Source: Paenibacillus chibensis (GTDB lineage: Bacteria > Bacillota > Bacilli > Paenibacillales > Paenibacillaceae). Taken from it: a stretch of 64,000 nt of DNA. The stretch lies in contig NZ_BIMK01000012.1 of assembly GCF_004001045.1 (NCBI RefSeq), forward strand, positions 1 through 64,000. Reading direction: 5' to 3'. Numbering within the stretch: the stretch's first letter is position 1; every line of letters begins with the position of its first letter. The notes below the pieces were generated by a model, which was not told the DNA's origin, searched no databases, and worked only from the letters and a program-made list of their open reading frames with translations. The position numbers and the translations under genes are program-made. Positions 1-6,701 of this stretch are shown here, piece by piece.

Positions 1-54
1 TTTGAAGGTACGTCGATAGACGTTTTTCTTAATGATCATGCGATCATGAAAACA

Positions 55-101
55 AAGCTCCTGAGTTCGTCCCGTTTGCGGATGCCTCAGGGGCTTTTTT
101 T
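55..101 (+). terminator. Rho-independent terminator of an upstream gene
   Basis: An 11-bp stem (55-65 with 86-96, one G-U pair) is followed by a run of seven T. It probably ends a transcript that starts to the left of the window. I saw no riboswitch consensus in the 50 bases before it. Confidence 0.75.
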
Positions 102-157
102 ACATGCAAAAGTAAATCTGGCATGAACTTGACAACAGTTAACCCTTTTTTGGGCGG

Positions 158-179
158 ATGCATATGATGGCATATGCAT
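158..179. promoter_or_regulatory. Inverted repeat just upstream of the ABC importer start
   Basis: ATGCATATG (158-166) and CATATGCAT (171-179) form a perfect 9-bp inverted repeat around a 4-base centre. It ends a few bases before the GGAGGAAGG ribosome site of the next gene. It could be a repressor operator or an RNA hairpin near the ribosome site; the sequence does not decide between them. Confidence 0.4.
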
Positions 180-201
180 TCAAGAGGATGGAGGAAGGGT
201 T

Positions 202-1212
202 ATGCTGAAGAACAAACGCTTGGGATGGATTGCACTTTTCTCCCTGGTCCTGTTCGGATTCATCTTTTCCGGCTGCTCCGGAAGCGGCCAGGCGGTTAAG
301 GTGAAAGTGGGGGAAGTCACGAGATCCGTTTTCTATGCACCGGAATATGTGGCGCTGGAAAAAGGTTTTTTTAAGGAAGAAGGTCTGGATGTTGATCTGC
401 AGACGATCCCTGGCGGCGACAAAACGATGACAGCGCTGCTGTCCGGCGCGATCGATGTCGCTCTGGTCGGTTCGGAAACTTCGATTTATGTGTACCAGCA
501 GGGCTCCGATGATCCGGTCATCAATTTCGGCCAAGTAACGCAAACCGACGGCACGTTTTTGATGGCGAGACAAGGAGAAGGTAAGGTCGATTGGAATGAA
601 GTCAAAGGAAGCACGTTCCTGGGCCAACGTAAGGGAGGAATGCCGCAGATGGCCGGCGAATTCACGCTGCGCAAGCATGGCATCGATCCGCAGAAGGATC
701 TTAAGCTGATCCAAAACATTGATTTTGCGAATATCGCTTCCGCATATTTATCCGGAACGGGTGATTATGTGCAGCTGTTCGAACCGCAGGCTTCCATTTT
801 CGAGAAGGAAGGCAAGGGACATGTGGTGGCGTCCTTCGGCGAAGAAAGCGGCCATCTTCCCTATACGGTCTTCATGAGCAAACAGAGTTATATCAAAAAG
901 CACGGCGATACGGTGCAGAAATTTACGAATGCCCTGCAAAAGGCGCAAAACTGGGTTCAGCAGCATTCGCCAGAAGAAATCGCTGACGCCATCCTTCCTT
1001 ATTTTAAGGATGCTGACAAAGACATCATCATTTCGTCCGTGAAACGTTACAAGGATCAAGGCACTTACGCAACCGATCCGATCGTGGACGACACGGAATG
1101 GAATAACCTGCTGGACGTGATGAGCCAGGCGGGAGAACTGAAGGAGAAGGTACCGGCAAAAGCGATCGTCGATAACAGCTTTGCCGAAAAAGCCAAATCT
1201 TCCGTGAAATAG
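202..1212 (+). CDS. ABC transporter substrate-binding lipoprotein (NMT1/SsuA type)
   Basis: The 336-residue protein starts with a lipoprotein signal peptide: a basic N-terminus, a hydrophobic core and a lipobox FSGC with the Cys at about residue 25. The mature part has the SsuA/ThiY/NMT1 pattern, with a YAPEYVALEKGFFKEEGLDV stretch followed by a GGDKTMTALLSGAIDVAL region. Such proteins bind small organic anions or vitamin precursors (sulfonates, nitrate, pyrimidine precursors) outside the membrane. The start has a strong GGAGGAAGG site. It heads a three-gene operon with its ATPase and permease. The substrate cannot be named from sequence; no sulfur or thiamine genes sit beside it. Confidence 0.9.
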   Translation: MLKNKRLGWIALFSLVLFGFIFSGCSGSGQAVKVKVGEVTRSVFYAPEYVALEKGFFKEEGLDVDLQTIPGGDKTMTALLSGAIDVALVGSETSIYVYQQGSDDPVINFGQVTQTDGTFLMARQGEGKVDWNEVKGSTFLGQRKGGMPQMAGEFTLRKHGIDPQKDLKLIQNIDFANIASAYLSGTGDYVQLFEPQASIFEKEGKGHVVASFGEESGHLPYTVFMSKQSYIKKHGDTVQKFTNALQKAQNWVQQHSPEEIADAILPYFKDADKDIIISSVKRYKDQGTYATDPIVDDTEWNNLLDVMSQAGELKEKVPAKAIVDNSFAEKAKSSVK

Positions 1213-1241
1213 CATTCCAGTACCGAAAGGAGAATGGAAGC

Positions 1242-2018
1242 ATGGAGCCGGTAGTCGAACTGCAGCAGATCACGCATGTATACGTCAGTGACCGCGAAGC
1301 CTCGCTGGCCCTGGACGGATTGGATTTGAAGGTGTACCCGGGGGAGTTTGTCAGTCTTGTCGGCCCAAGCGGGTGCGGCAAGACGACGCTGCTCTCCATT
1401 ATTGCCGGATTGCTCCAGCCAACGAAAGGCGGAGCCTTCGTTTATGGAAAAAAGGTTCAAGGGCCTACGCCTGAAGTGGGCTATATGCTGCAGCAGGATT
1501 ATTTATTTCCTTGGCGCACCATCTTCGAGAATGCCTCGATCGGGCTTGAACTGACGGGGCGCACGGATGAGAGGCATCTTGCCAGGACGTTGTCCCTGCT
1601 TGAAGAGATGGGGCTTGAAGCGGAGGCCAACCTGTATCCGCAGCAGTTATCCGGAGGCATGAGGCAGCGAGTGGCGCTGGTTCGCACGCTGTCGACGGAC
1701 CCGGGTCTGCTGCTGCTGGATGAGCCATTTTCTGCGCTTGATTATCAAACGAAGCTGCAGCTGGAGGATTTGATCTCGGAGACGCTGCGCGAAAAGAATA
1801 AGACAGCCGTGCTGGTCACACATGATCTTTCCGAAGCGGTTGCCGTCAGCGATAAGGTTATTTTGCTGGAAAGCCATCCGGGCAGGATTCGCAAAACGTT
1901 CACGGTTCCGGAGCATATCCGGCTCGCAAGACCTTTGATGGCAAGAGAGCTAAGCGGCTTTAATGAATTATTTCATGAAATATGGCGCGAAATGGAGAGC
2001 GCCGGAGAGAAGGGGTGA
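1242..2018 (+). CDS. ABC transporter ATP-binding protein (SsuB/TauB type)
   Basis: The 258-residue nucleotide-binding subunit powers the importer encoded on either side of it. Visible motifs are the Walker A GPSGCGKTT near residue 43, a Q-loop (LQQDYLFPW), the signature LSGGMRQR near residue 135, Walker B LLLLDEPF and the switch His in VTHDLSEAV. The start codon follows AAGGAGAATGGAAGC. It lies 29 bases after the binding-protein gene and 6 bases before the permease gene. The family is typical of nitrate, sulfonate and taurine importers. Confidence 0.93.
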   Translation: MEPVVELQQITHVYVSDREASLALDGLDLKVYPGEFVSLVGPSGCGKTTLLSIIAGLLQPTKGGAFVYGKKVQGPTPEVGYMLQQDYLFPWRTIFENASIGLELTGRTDERHLARTLSLLEEMGLEAEANLYPQQLSGGMRQRVALVRTLSTDPGLLLLDEPFSALDYQTKLQLEDLISETLREKNKTAVLVTHDLSEAVAVSDKVILLESHPGRIRKTFTVPEHIRLARPLMARELSGFNELFHEIWREMESAGEKG

Positions 2019-2024
2019 GGACGG

Positions 2025-2867
2025 ATGTCGGTGCTGGAAATAAACACGGGAAAGCCTGTTCTTCCTGAGGAGAGCCTGCAGGCACTGCATCAATCACACT
2101 TGAAGCGCCAGAAGAAACGGCGGCTCCAGGTTTTGTCCGTACAACTGGCGTTGCTGGTATTGTTTTTTGCTTTTTGGGAAATCGCCGGCCGTCTGAAATG
2201 GATCGATGTGCTGCTGTTCAGCTATCCGTCCAAGGTATTTGCCCAAATCGGCAGGGACATGGCCAGCGGAGAACTGTGGGGACATCTGGGCGTGACCGTA
2301 GGGGAAACCGCGGCGGGATTTGTTTTTGGAACGCTGTTTGGGACGCTGCTGGCCGTGCTGATCTGGTGGTCCCCGTTTCTCTCCAAAGTGCTCGACCCCT
2401 ATATGGTCGTCTTTAACAGCATGCCCAAGGTGGCCTTGGGACCGATTTTTATCGTCATGTTCGGTGCCGGGTTTCTGTCCATTACCGTCACAACGCTTTC
2501 GATTACCGTGATTGTGACGACGCTTGTCGTGTATAACAGCTTTTGCGAGGTGGACAGTAACCTGATCAAGGTGGTGCAGGTATTCGGCGGGACGAGAACG
2601 CAGGTTTTCCGCAAGGTGATTTTGCCGGCTTCCTTTCCGACGATTATATCCACCTTGAAAGTGAATGTCGGCATGGCTTGGGTCGGTGTCATCGTCGGCG
2701 AATTCCTGGTGGCCAAGATGGGGCTTGGATACTTGATTATTTACGGCTTTCAGGTGTTTAATTTCACACTTGTCATGTCGAGTCTGCTGATCATTGCCGT
2801 TGTTGCGACAGGCATGTATCAGCTCGTCGTTTATGCGGAGCGGAAGCTGCTAAATCATAGACGATAG
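2025..2867 (+). CDS. ABC transporter permease (SsuC/TauC type)
   Basis: The 280-residue inner-membrane subunit has about six hydrophobic segments, the first near residues 42-60. The EAA-type loop that docks on the ATPase is visible around residues 178-200 (KVVQVFGGTRTQVFRKVILPASFP). Length and layout fit the BPD_transp_1 permeases of NMT1-type importers. It is the last gene of the operon. A charged N-terminal extension of about 40 residues precedes the first helix. Confidence 0.92.
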   Translation: MSVLEINTGKPVLPEESLQALHQSHLKRQKKRRLQVLSVQLALLVLFFAFWEIAGRLKWIDVLLFSYPSKVFAQIGRDMASGELWGHLGVTVGETAAGFVFGTLFGTLLAVLIWWSPFLSKVLDPYMVVFNSMPKVALGPIFIVMFGAGFLSITVTTLSITVIVTTLVVYNSFCEVDSNLIKVVQVFGGTRTQVFRKVILPASFPTIISTLKVNVGMAWVGVIVGEFLVAKMGLGYLIIYGFQVFNFTLVMSSLLIIAVVATGMYQLVVYAERKLLNHRR

Positions 2868-2997
2868 CATCCTCTAAATGTTACCGAAAAAGGACAATTG
2901 TATCGTCCCGTACGCTGACAGGCCCGTGTGACATTGTGCCGAGCGCCGAAATCCGCTACCATGGAATACGTCAATTGTTGAAGAAAGAGGCGGTTTC

Positions 2998-3978
2998 ATG
3001 GGCTTTCGTGTCATTAAAACGGCGTTCGCCACGCTTATGGCGATCCTGATCGCGGATGCGCTCCGTGTTCCCGGGCCGCTGTCGGCGGGCCTGCTGGCGG
3101 TGCTGGGCGTGGACGTGACCCGCAAAAGAAGCATAAGAACGATATCCGCCCGGTTTTTCGCGTCATTGTTAGGACTTGCCTTTGCGTGCGTACTGTTCGA
3201 AATTTTGGGCTATCATTACTGGGTGCTGGCGATATATATTCTGATTGCCTTCCCGGCGATTGCACGCGCGAATTTCAAGGAAGGCATCGTCACCAGCTCC
3301 GTGGTCGTCTTTCGCGTCTATGGGAACGGGAGCATCAGCCTGTCCACGCTTGTAACCCAGATCGAGCTTCTGATCATCGGCCTTGGCAGCGCCCTGATCG
3401 TGAATTTGGCTTATATGCCCCAAGCTGCCGACCAGATGATCAAAATCCGCAAGCGGGTGGATAAGCAGTTCTCCATTATCTTTGCAAGGATCGCGCAAAC
3501 CTTGCGCGACCCCGATGAAGTGTGGGACGGCAAAGAGCTGATTGATGCCGGCAAAGAAATCCGGGCAGGACAAGAAGCCTCGCACCGGGCGATGGAGAAC
3601 CAAATGCTGCATCCGGACGAGTTCTGGAGCATTTATTTTTACATGCGCAAAGAGCAGCTGGAATCGATTCAAAACATGATGCAGCTCATATCGCAGGTGT
3701 ATCAGAAACTGCCGCAGGCGGACGACGTGGCGGAGCTGTTCGAGCAGCTCAGTCATGACGTTACCGAGGAAGTATATACGGGACGGACGGAATTCCTGCT
3801 CGAGCGGCTGGAGAAGGAATTAAAAACGATGGAGCTGCCTGCCTCGCGGGAGGAGTTCGAGATTCGCTCCGCCATCCTGCAGCTGATCCGCGAACTCGCG
3901 CTCTATCTCAAGCTGGCGAAGAAAAACAAGGCACCGACCTCTGTAGCTGCACGGAAAGCTGCGATTACATCCAGATAA
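2998..3978 (+). CDS. Aromatic acid exporter family membrane protein (YqjA-like)
   Basis: The 326-residue protein has an N-terminal membrane half (about residues 1-145, several hydrophobic helices, with the family-like GFRVIKTAFATLMAILIADA start) and a soluble, largely helical and charged C-terminal half. This is the layout of the ArAE_1/DUF939 family, of which B. subtilis YqjA is a member. The family is related to FUSC-type aromatic acid exporters, but transport by the short Gram-positive members is not proven. It is transcribed alone: 130 bases separate it from the ABC operon and a strong hairpin follows it. Confidence 0.8.
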   Translation: MGFRVIKTAFATLMAILIADALRVPGPLSAGLLAVLGVDVTRKRSIRTISARFFASLLGLAFACVLFEILGYHYWVLAIYILIAFPAIARANFKEGIVTSSVVVFRVYGNGSISLSTLVTQIELLIIGLGSALIVNLAYMPQAADQMIKIRKRVDKQFSIIFARIAQTLRDPDEVWDGKELIDAGKEIRAGQEASHRAMENQMLHPDEFWSIYFYMRKEQLESIQNMMQLISQVYQKLPQADDVAELFEQLSHDVTEEVYTGRTEFLLERLEKELKTMELPASREEFEIRSAILQLIRELALYLKLAKKNKAPTSVAARKAAITSR

Positions 3979-3980
3979 GA

Positions 3981-4019
3981 CGAATGGACCTCTGCGGAAC
4001 AACTGCAGGGGTCCATTCG
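3981..4019. terminator. Hairpin between convergent genes, likely bidirectional terminator
   Basis: A 15-bp stem (3981-3995 with 4005-4019, one G-U pair) lies exactly between the exporter-like gene and the converging lipoprotein gene. The T-run is weak on both sides. Confidence 0.6.
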
Positions 4020-4032
4020 CGTTCGTTATGGT

Positions 4033-4458
4033 TTACTCCACATGGTCCGGCGGGAAATCCCCGCCCTCACCGATTGCCTTCACCGCGTCGCGGGAAACCA
4101 GGTACTTCCAATCATAGCTTAACTCAGCATTGGCCGACTTGTCCCCTTCGCGGAAATCCTTAGCGCTCCAATGCTCGGTGAGCGTAACGACATAGGAAGC
4201 GTCGCCCTGCTTCTTCGCCGTAGATTCAAAGGTTCCAGGCACGCGGATGCCGGGAAAGGGGCCTCCTCCTTTAATGATGCCTTCCCGCTGACCGGATTCC
4301 AAAGGGAAATCGTTTCGCTTTAAATCCTGCACCGCTTTGGCGATGGCCTGATCGGCTGTAAATCCTTGCTCTGAAGGAGCGTCAACGGCTCCCGGCTTCA
4401 AGCAGCCCCCAATAAGGAGCCAAACCGACAAGGTTGCCAGGATCAGCATTTTTTTCAT
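4033..4458 (-). CDS. Predicted lipoprotein of unknown function
   Basis: The 141-residue protein starts with a lipoprotein signal (basic MKK, hydrophobic core, lipobox IGGC near residue 19), so it should be anchored on the outer face of the membrane. I chose ATG at 4458 because GGGAG lies five bases upstream; an in-frame GTG at 4470 has no room for a ribosome site. The mature part has no motif I recognise. It alternates polar and hydrophobic residues near the end (YVVTLTEHW, ELSYDWKYLV), which suggests a small beta-rich domain. Confidence 0.7.
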   Translation of the reverse strand: MKKMLILATLSVWLLIGGCLKPGAVDAPSEQGFTADQAIAKAVQDLKRNDFPLESGQREGIIKGGGPFPGIRVPGTFESTAKKQGDASYVVTLTEHWSAKDFREGDKSANAELSYDWKYLVSRDAVKAIGEGGDFPPDHVE

Positions 4459-4624
4459 CGCTTCTCCCACTTCCCTTAAAGAATGAAGCTCTGCACTATT
4501 AATTAATAAACGCCGCTTTACTTGATAATGTTGCTTTATTGCTTGCCTGGAGCCTATTTTTTAGAAGGGAAGAAGAATATTTCATTCATTTATGCTCGTT
4601 TAATCAACAAATGCCTATGTCCTG

Positions 4625-4632
4625 CATACACT
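4625..4632 (+). promoter_or_regulatory. SigE-like -10 element of cotE
   Basis: CATACACT matches the SigE -10 consensus (CATACANT), 32 bases upstream of the cotE start. In B. subtilis cotE is transcribed by SigE and SigK. The matching -35 region is weak here. Confidence 0.5.
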
Positions 4633-4664
4633 TAAGTGAATGATTGTATGGAGGAGGTTCAAAG

Positions 4665-5222
4665 ATGTCATTAAGCGATAAACATCAATGTAGAGAGATC
4701 ATCACGAAAGCGATCTGCGGCAAAGGTCGTAAGTTCTCTACCGTAACACATACCGTGACTCCGCCTCATAATCCGACCAGCATCTTGGGGGCATGGATTA
4801 TAAACCATCAGTACGAAGCGGTTGCCGCAGGCGACGGAATTGAAGTTATTGGTACTTACGATATCAACATCTGGTATTCCTATGACAAAAACTCTCAAAC
4901 CGACGTCGCAAAAGAAACGGTATCCTATGTAGAGCTCGTTCCGCTCTCCTATCTGGATCCGAAACACCGGGCTTCAACCGTGGAGGTATCTGCGGAGGCA
5001 ACGCAGGAACCGAGCTGTGTTGAAGCCAGTGTTTCTTCCGGGGGAGGCAATGTCATCATCCGGGTCGAACGTGAATTCAGCGTTGAGCTTGTGGCCGAGA
5101 CCAAGGTTCGTGTGCTGGTGTGCGAAAGAGGCCATGGAGACTACGAAGACAAGGAATTTGATTTCGGCGAGGACGTGGATTACGACGATCTGGATCCGGA
5201 TTCCCTGGATGATGAATTGTAG
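4665..5222 (+). CDS. cotE: Outer spore coat morphogenetic protein CotE
   Basis: The 185-residue protein matches CotE in length (B. subtilis about 181), in the N-terminal region with CREIITKAICGKGRK and in the very acidic C-terminus rich in Asp and Glu. CotE lies between inner and outer spore coat layers and recruits most outer coat proteins. The true start is ATG 4665 with GGAGGAGGTTC in front; the ORF can be extended upstream only through the ribosome site itself. In B. subtilis cotE also lies directly upstream of mutS, which supports the call. A SigE-like -10 precedes it. Confidence 0.93.
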   Translation: MSLSDKHQCREIITKAICGKGRKFSTVTHTVTPPHNPTSILGAWIINHQYEAVAAGDGIEVIGTYDINIWYSYDKNSQTDVAKETVSYVELVPLSYLDPKHRASTVEVSAEATQEPSCVEASVSSGGGNVIIRVEREFSVELVAETKVRVLVCERGHGDYEDKEFDFGEDVDYDDLDPDSLDDEL

Positions 5223-5279
5223 GTCAGTGGGGTTTCAAAAGAGGTATGGTTTACTATATGACGCGAGGGCGGCGGCGTA

Positions 5280-5307
5280 GAGGGCGGATGCCCTCCTTTT
5301 TTATTTT
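5280..5307 (+). terminator. Terminator after cotE
   Basis: GAGGGC (5280-5285) and GCCCTC (5290-5295) form a short stem followed by a T-rich tract. Confidence 0.65.
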
Positions 5308-5380
5308 TATTTAAAATAATTTTGAGGGAAGGCGGTTATCCGATGTTTCTGGGATGGCAAAAGTCAGAGGAGGTGCGCAG

Positions 5381-6637
5381 GTGGGCATGCAGGAGGAAAC
5401 AGAACGCTTTGACGGCTGGTCCGTCTCTATTAAGCATTCGCGTTTATCCCGTTCCGGGATCCGATCTTTGCTGATGAACGCCATGCCGCAAAGCGAAGGC
5501 GTGTTCCGGAGAAGGTATGCCGTCCAGATCTCCGCCATGCATGCGCTTGACATTTCCAAGGCGGAGGGGCTGAACCACTTGTTCCGCCTGCCGGTCCTTG
5601 CAGCCGATGCCGAGCAGCCTGCGATTGCTCCTTCCCTGTACCGCCAGCTGGAGAAAATGGCTATACGCGTTCTCTATACCCTGGGATTAAGCTCCGGCGA
5701 AGTCATCCTAGTTTCAGGCGGAGGTGATCGTAAATACGCGGTAGAAAAGGTCACGCCGCTGGCGCATCTTGAAGATCAGCGGCTTCAGCGGCTCTACAGG
5801 CGGGCTGAACGTGAACAAAAGCGGAAGACTGCTGAAGAAGGGGAGAACACATCTACCTTGATGCTGGGCATGGATCCCGAGTTTATAATCCTCGATCCCC
5901 GGAAGCTGGATGTGGTGCCGGCTTCCTTATACTTAGGCAGGGAAGGTGAAGTCGGCTGCGATGCCGTCCACGGAGAGGGGGTAACCACTTATCCGATCGC
6001 GGAATTGCGGCCGCTTCCGAGTCCGGATCCGCGAGGACTATTGGTTGGTTTGATGCGGACGATGCGCATGGCGGGAGAGATGATCCATGACCGGTCATTA
6101 CAATGGCTGGCGGGAGGCATGCCCAAACCCGGTCTGCCGCTCGGCGGCCATCTTCATTTCAGCGGCGTTGAGCTGACGGCGGAGCTGCTCAGAGCGCTGG
6201 ATAATTACCTGACACTTCCGGTATCTGTCCTGGAAGCTACGAGCAGCCAGTCGAGACGGCCGAAATACGGTTACCTCGGCGATTTCAGAAGGCAGCCGCA
6301 CGGAGGGTTCGAATACAGGACGCTGCCAAGCTTTCTGGTGTCACCATTGCTGACCAAAGCCGTCGTTTACCTGGCGTATGTGATTGTGTCCGACTATCAT
6401 TTGCTATCACGGCGGCCTTTGGACGATGATGACCGGGTTCACCGCGCTTATTACGCAGGGGATAAAGAAAAGCTGCGCGCTTGTCTGGAGCCGCTAATCT
6501 CAGATCTTCAATCGCTTGACCGCTATAAGGAAGTGGAAGCTTATACCGAGCCGCTGTTTCGGCAGATCCGCGAAGGGAATGTCTGGAATGAATTTCGCGA
6601 TATTCGTCCGCTCTGGAATATTCCCTTCCAGCCTTGA
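5381..6637 (+). CDS. Predicted amidoligase (COOH-NH2 ligase type 2 family)
   Basis: The 418-residue protein has the signature blocks of the glutamine-synthetase/gamma-GCS-like carboxylate-amine ligases: GMDPEF in the middle of the protein, then ELRPLPS, GGHLHFSG and FEYRTLPS. These supply the acidic and His/Arg residues that bind metal and ATP in this fold. About 150 N-terminal residues are not recognised. I chose GTG 5381 because AGAGGAGG lies about seven bases upstream; an ATG at 5354 has no good site. Members of the family join a carboxylate to an amine using ATP, often on peptides or cell-surface material. The gene replaces the direct cotE-mutS junction known from B. subtilis. A role in spore coat or peptide modification is only inferred from position. 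Confidence 0.75.
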   Translation: MGMQEETERFDGWSVSIKHSRLSRSGIRSLLMNAMPQSEGVFRRRYAVQISAMHALDISKAEGLNHLFRLPVLAADAEQPAIAPSLYRQLEKMAIRVLYTLGLSSGEVILVSGGGDRKYAVEKVTPLAHLEDQRLQRLYRRAEREQKRKTAEEGENTSTLMLGMDPEFIILDPRKLDVVPASLYLGREGEVGCDAVHGEGVTTYPIAELRPLPSPDPRGLLVGLMRTMRMAGEMIHDRSLQWLAGGMPKPGLPLGGHLHFSGVELTAELLRALDNYLTLPVSVLEATSSQSRRPKYGYLGDFRRQPHGGFEYRTLPSFLVSPLLTKAVVYLAYVIVSDYHLLSRRPLDDDDRVHRAYYAGDKEKLRACLEPLISDLQSLDRYKEVEAYTEPLFRQIREGNVWNEFRDIRPLWNIPFQP

Positions 6638-6656
6638 TATGATATTCTTTGTTTTC

Positions 6657-6665
6657 TGCTATAAT
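6657..6665 (+). promoter_or_regulatory. Extended -10 promoter of mutS
   Basis: TGCTATAAT at 6657-6665 is a perfect extended -10 element, 36 bases upstream of the mutS ATG. A TTGATA lies 20 bases before the TATAAT hexamer, too far for an ideal -35, which fits an extended -10 promoter. Confidence 0.6.
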
Positions 6666-6701
6666 AGGGCATGAGCAAAGTTCGAGGTTTGGAGGTACGT
6701 C

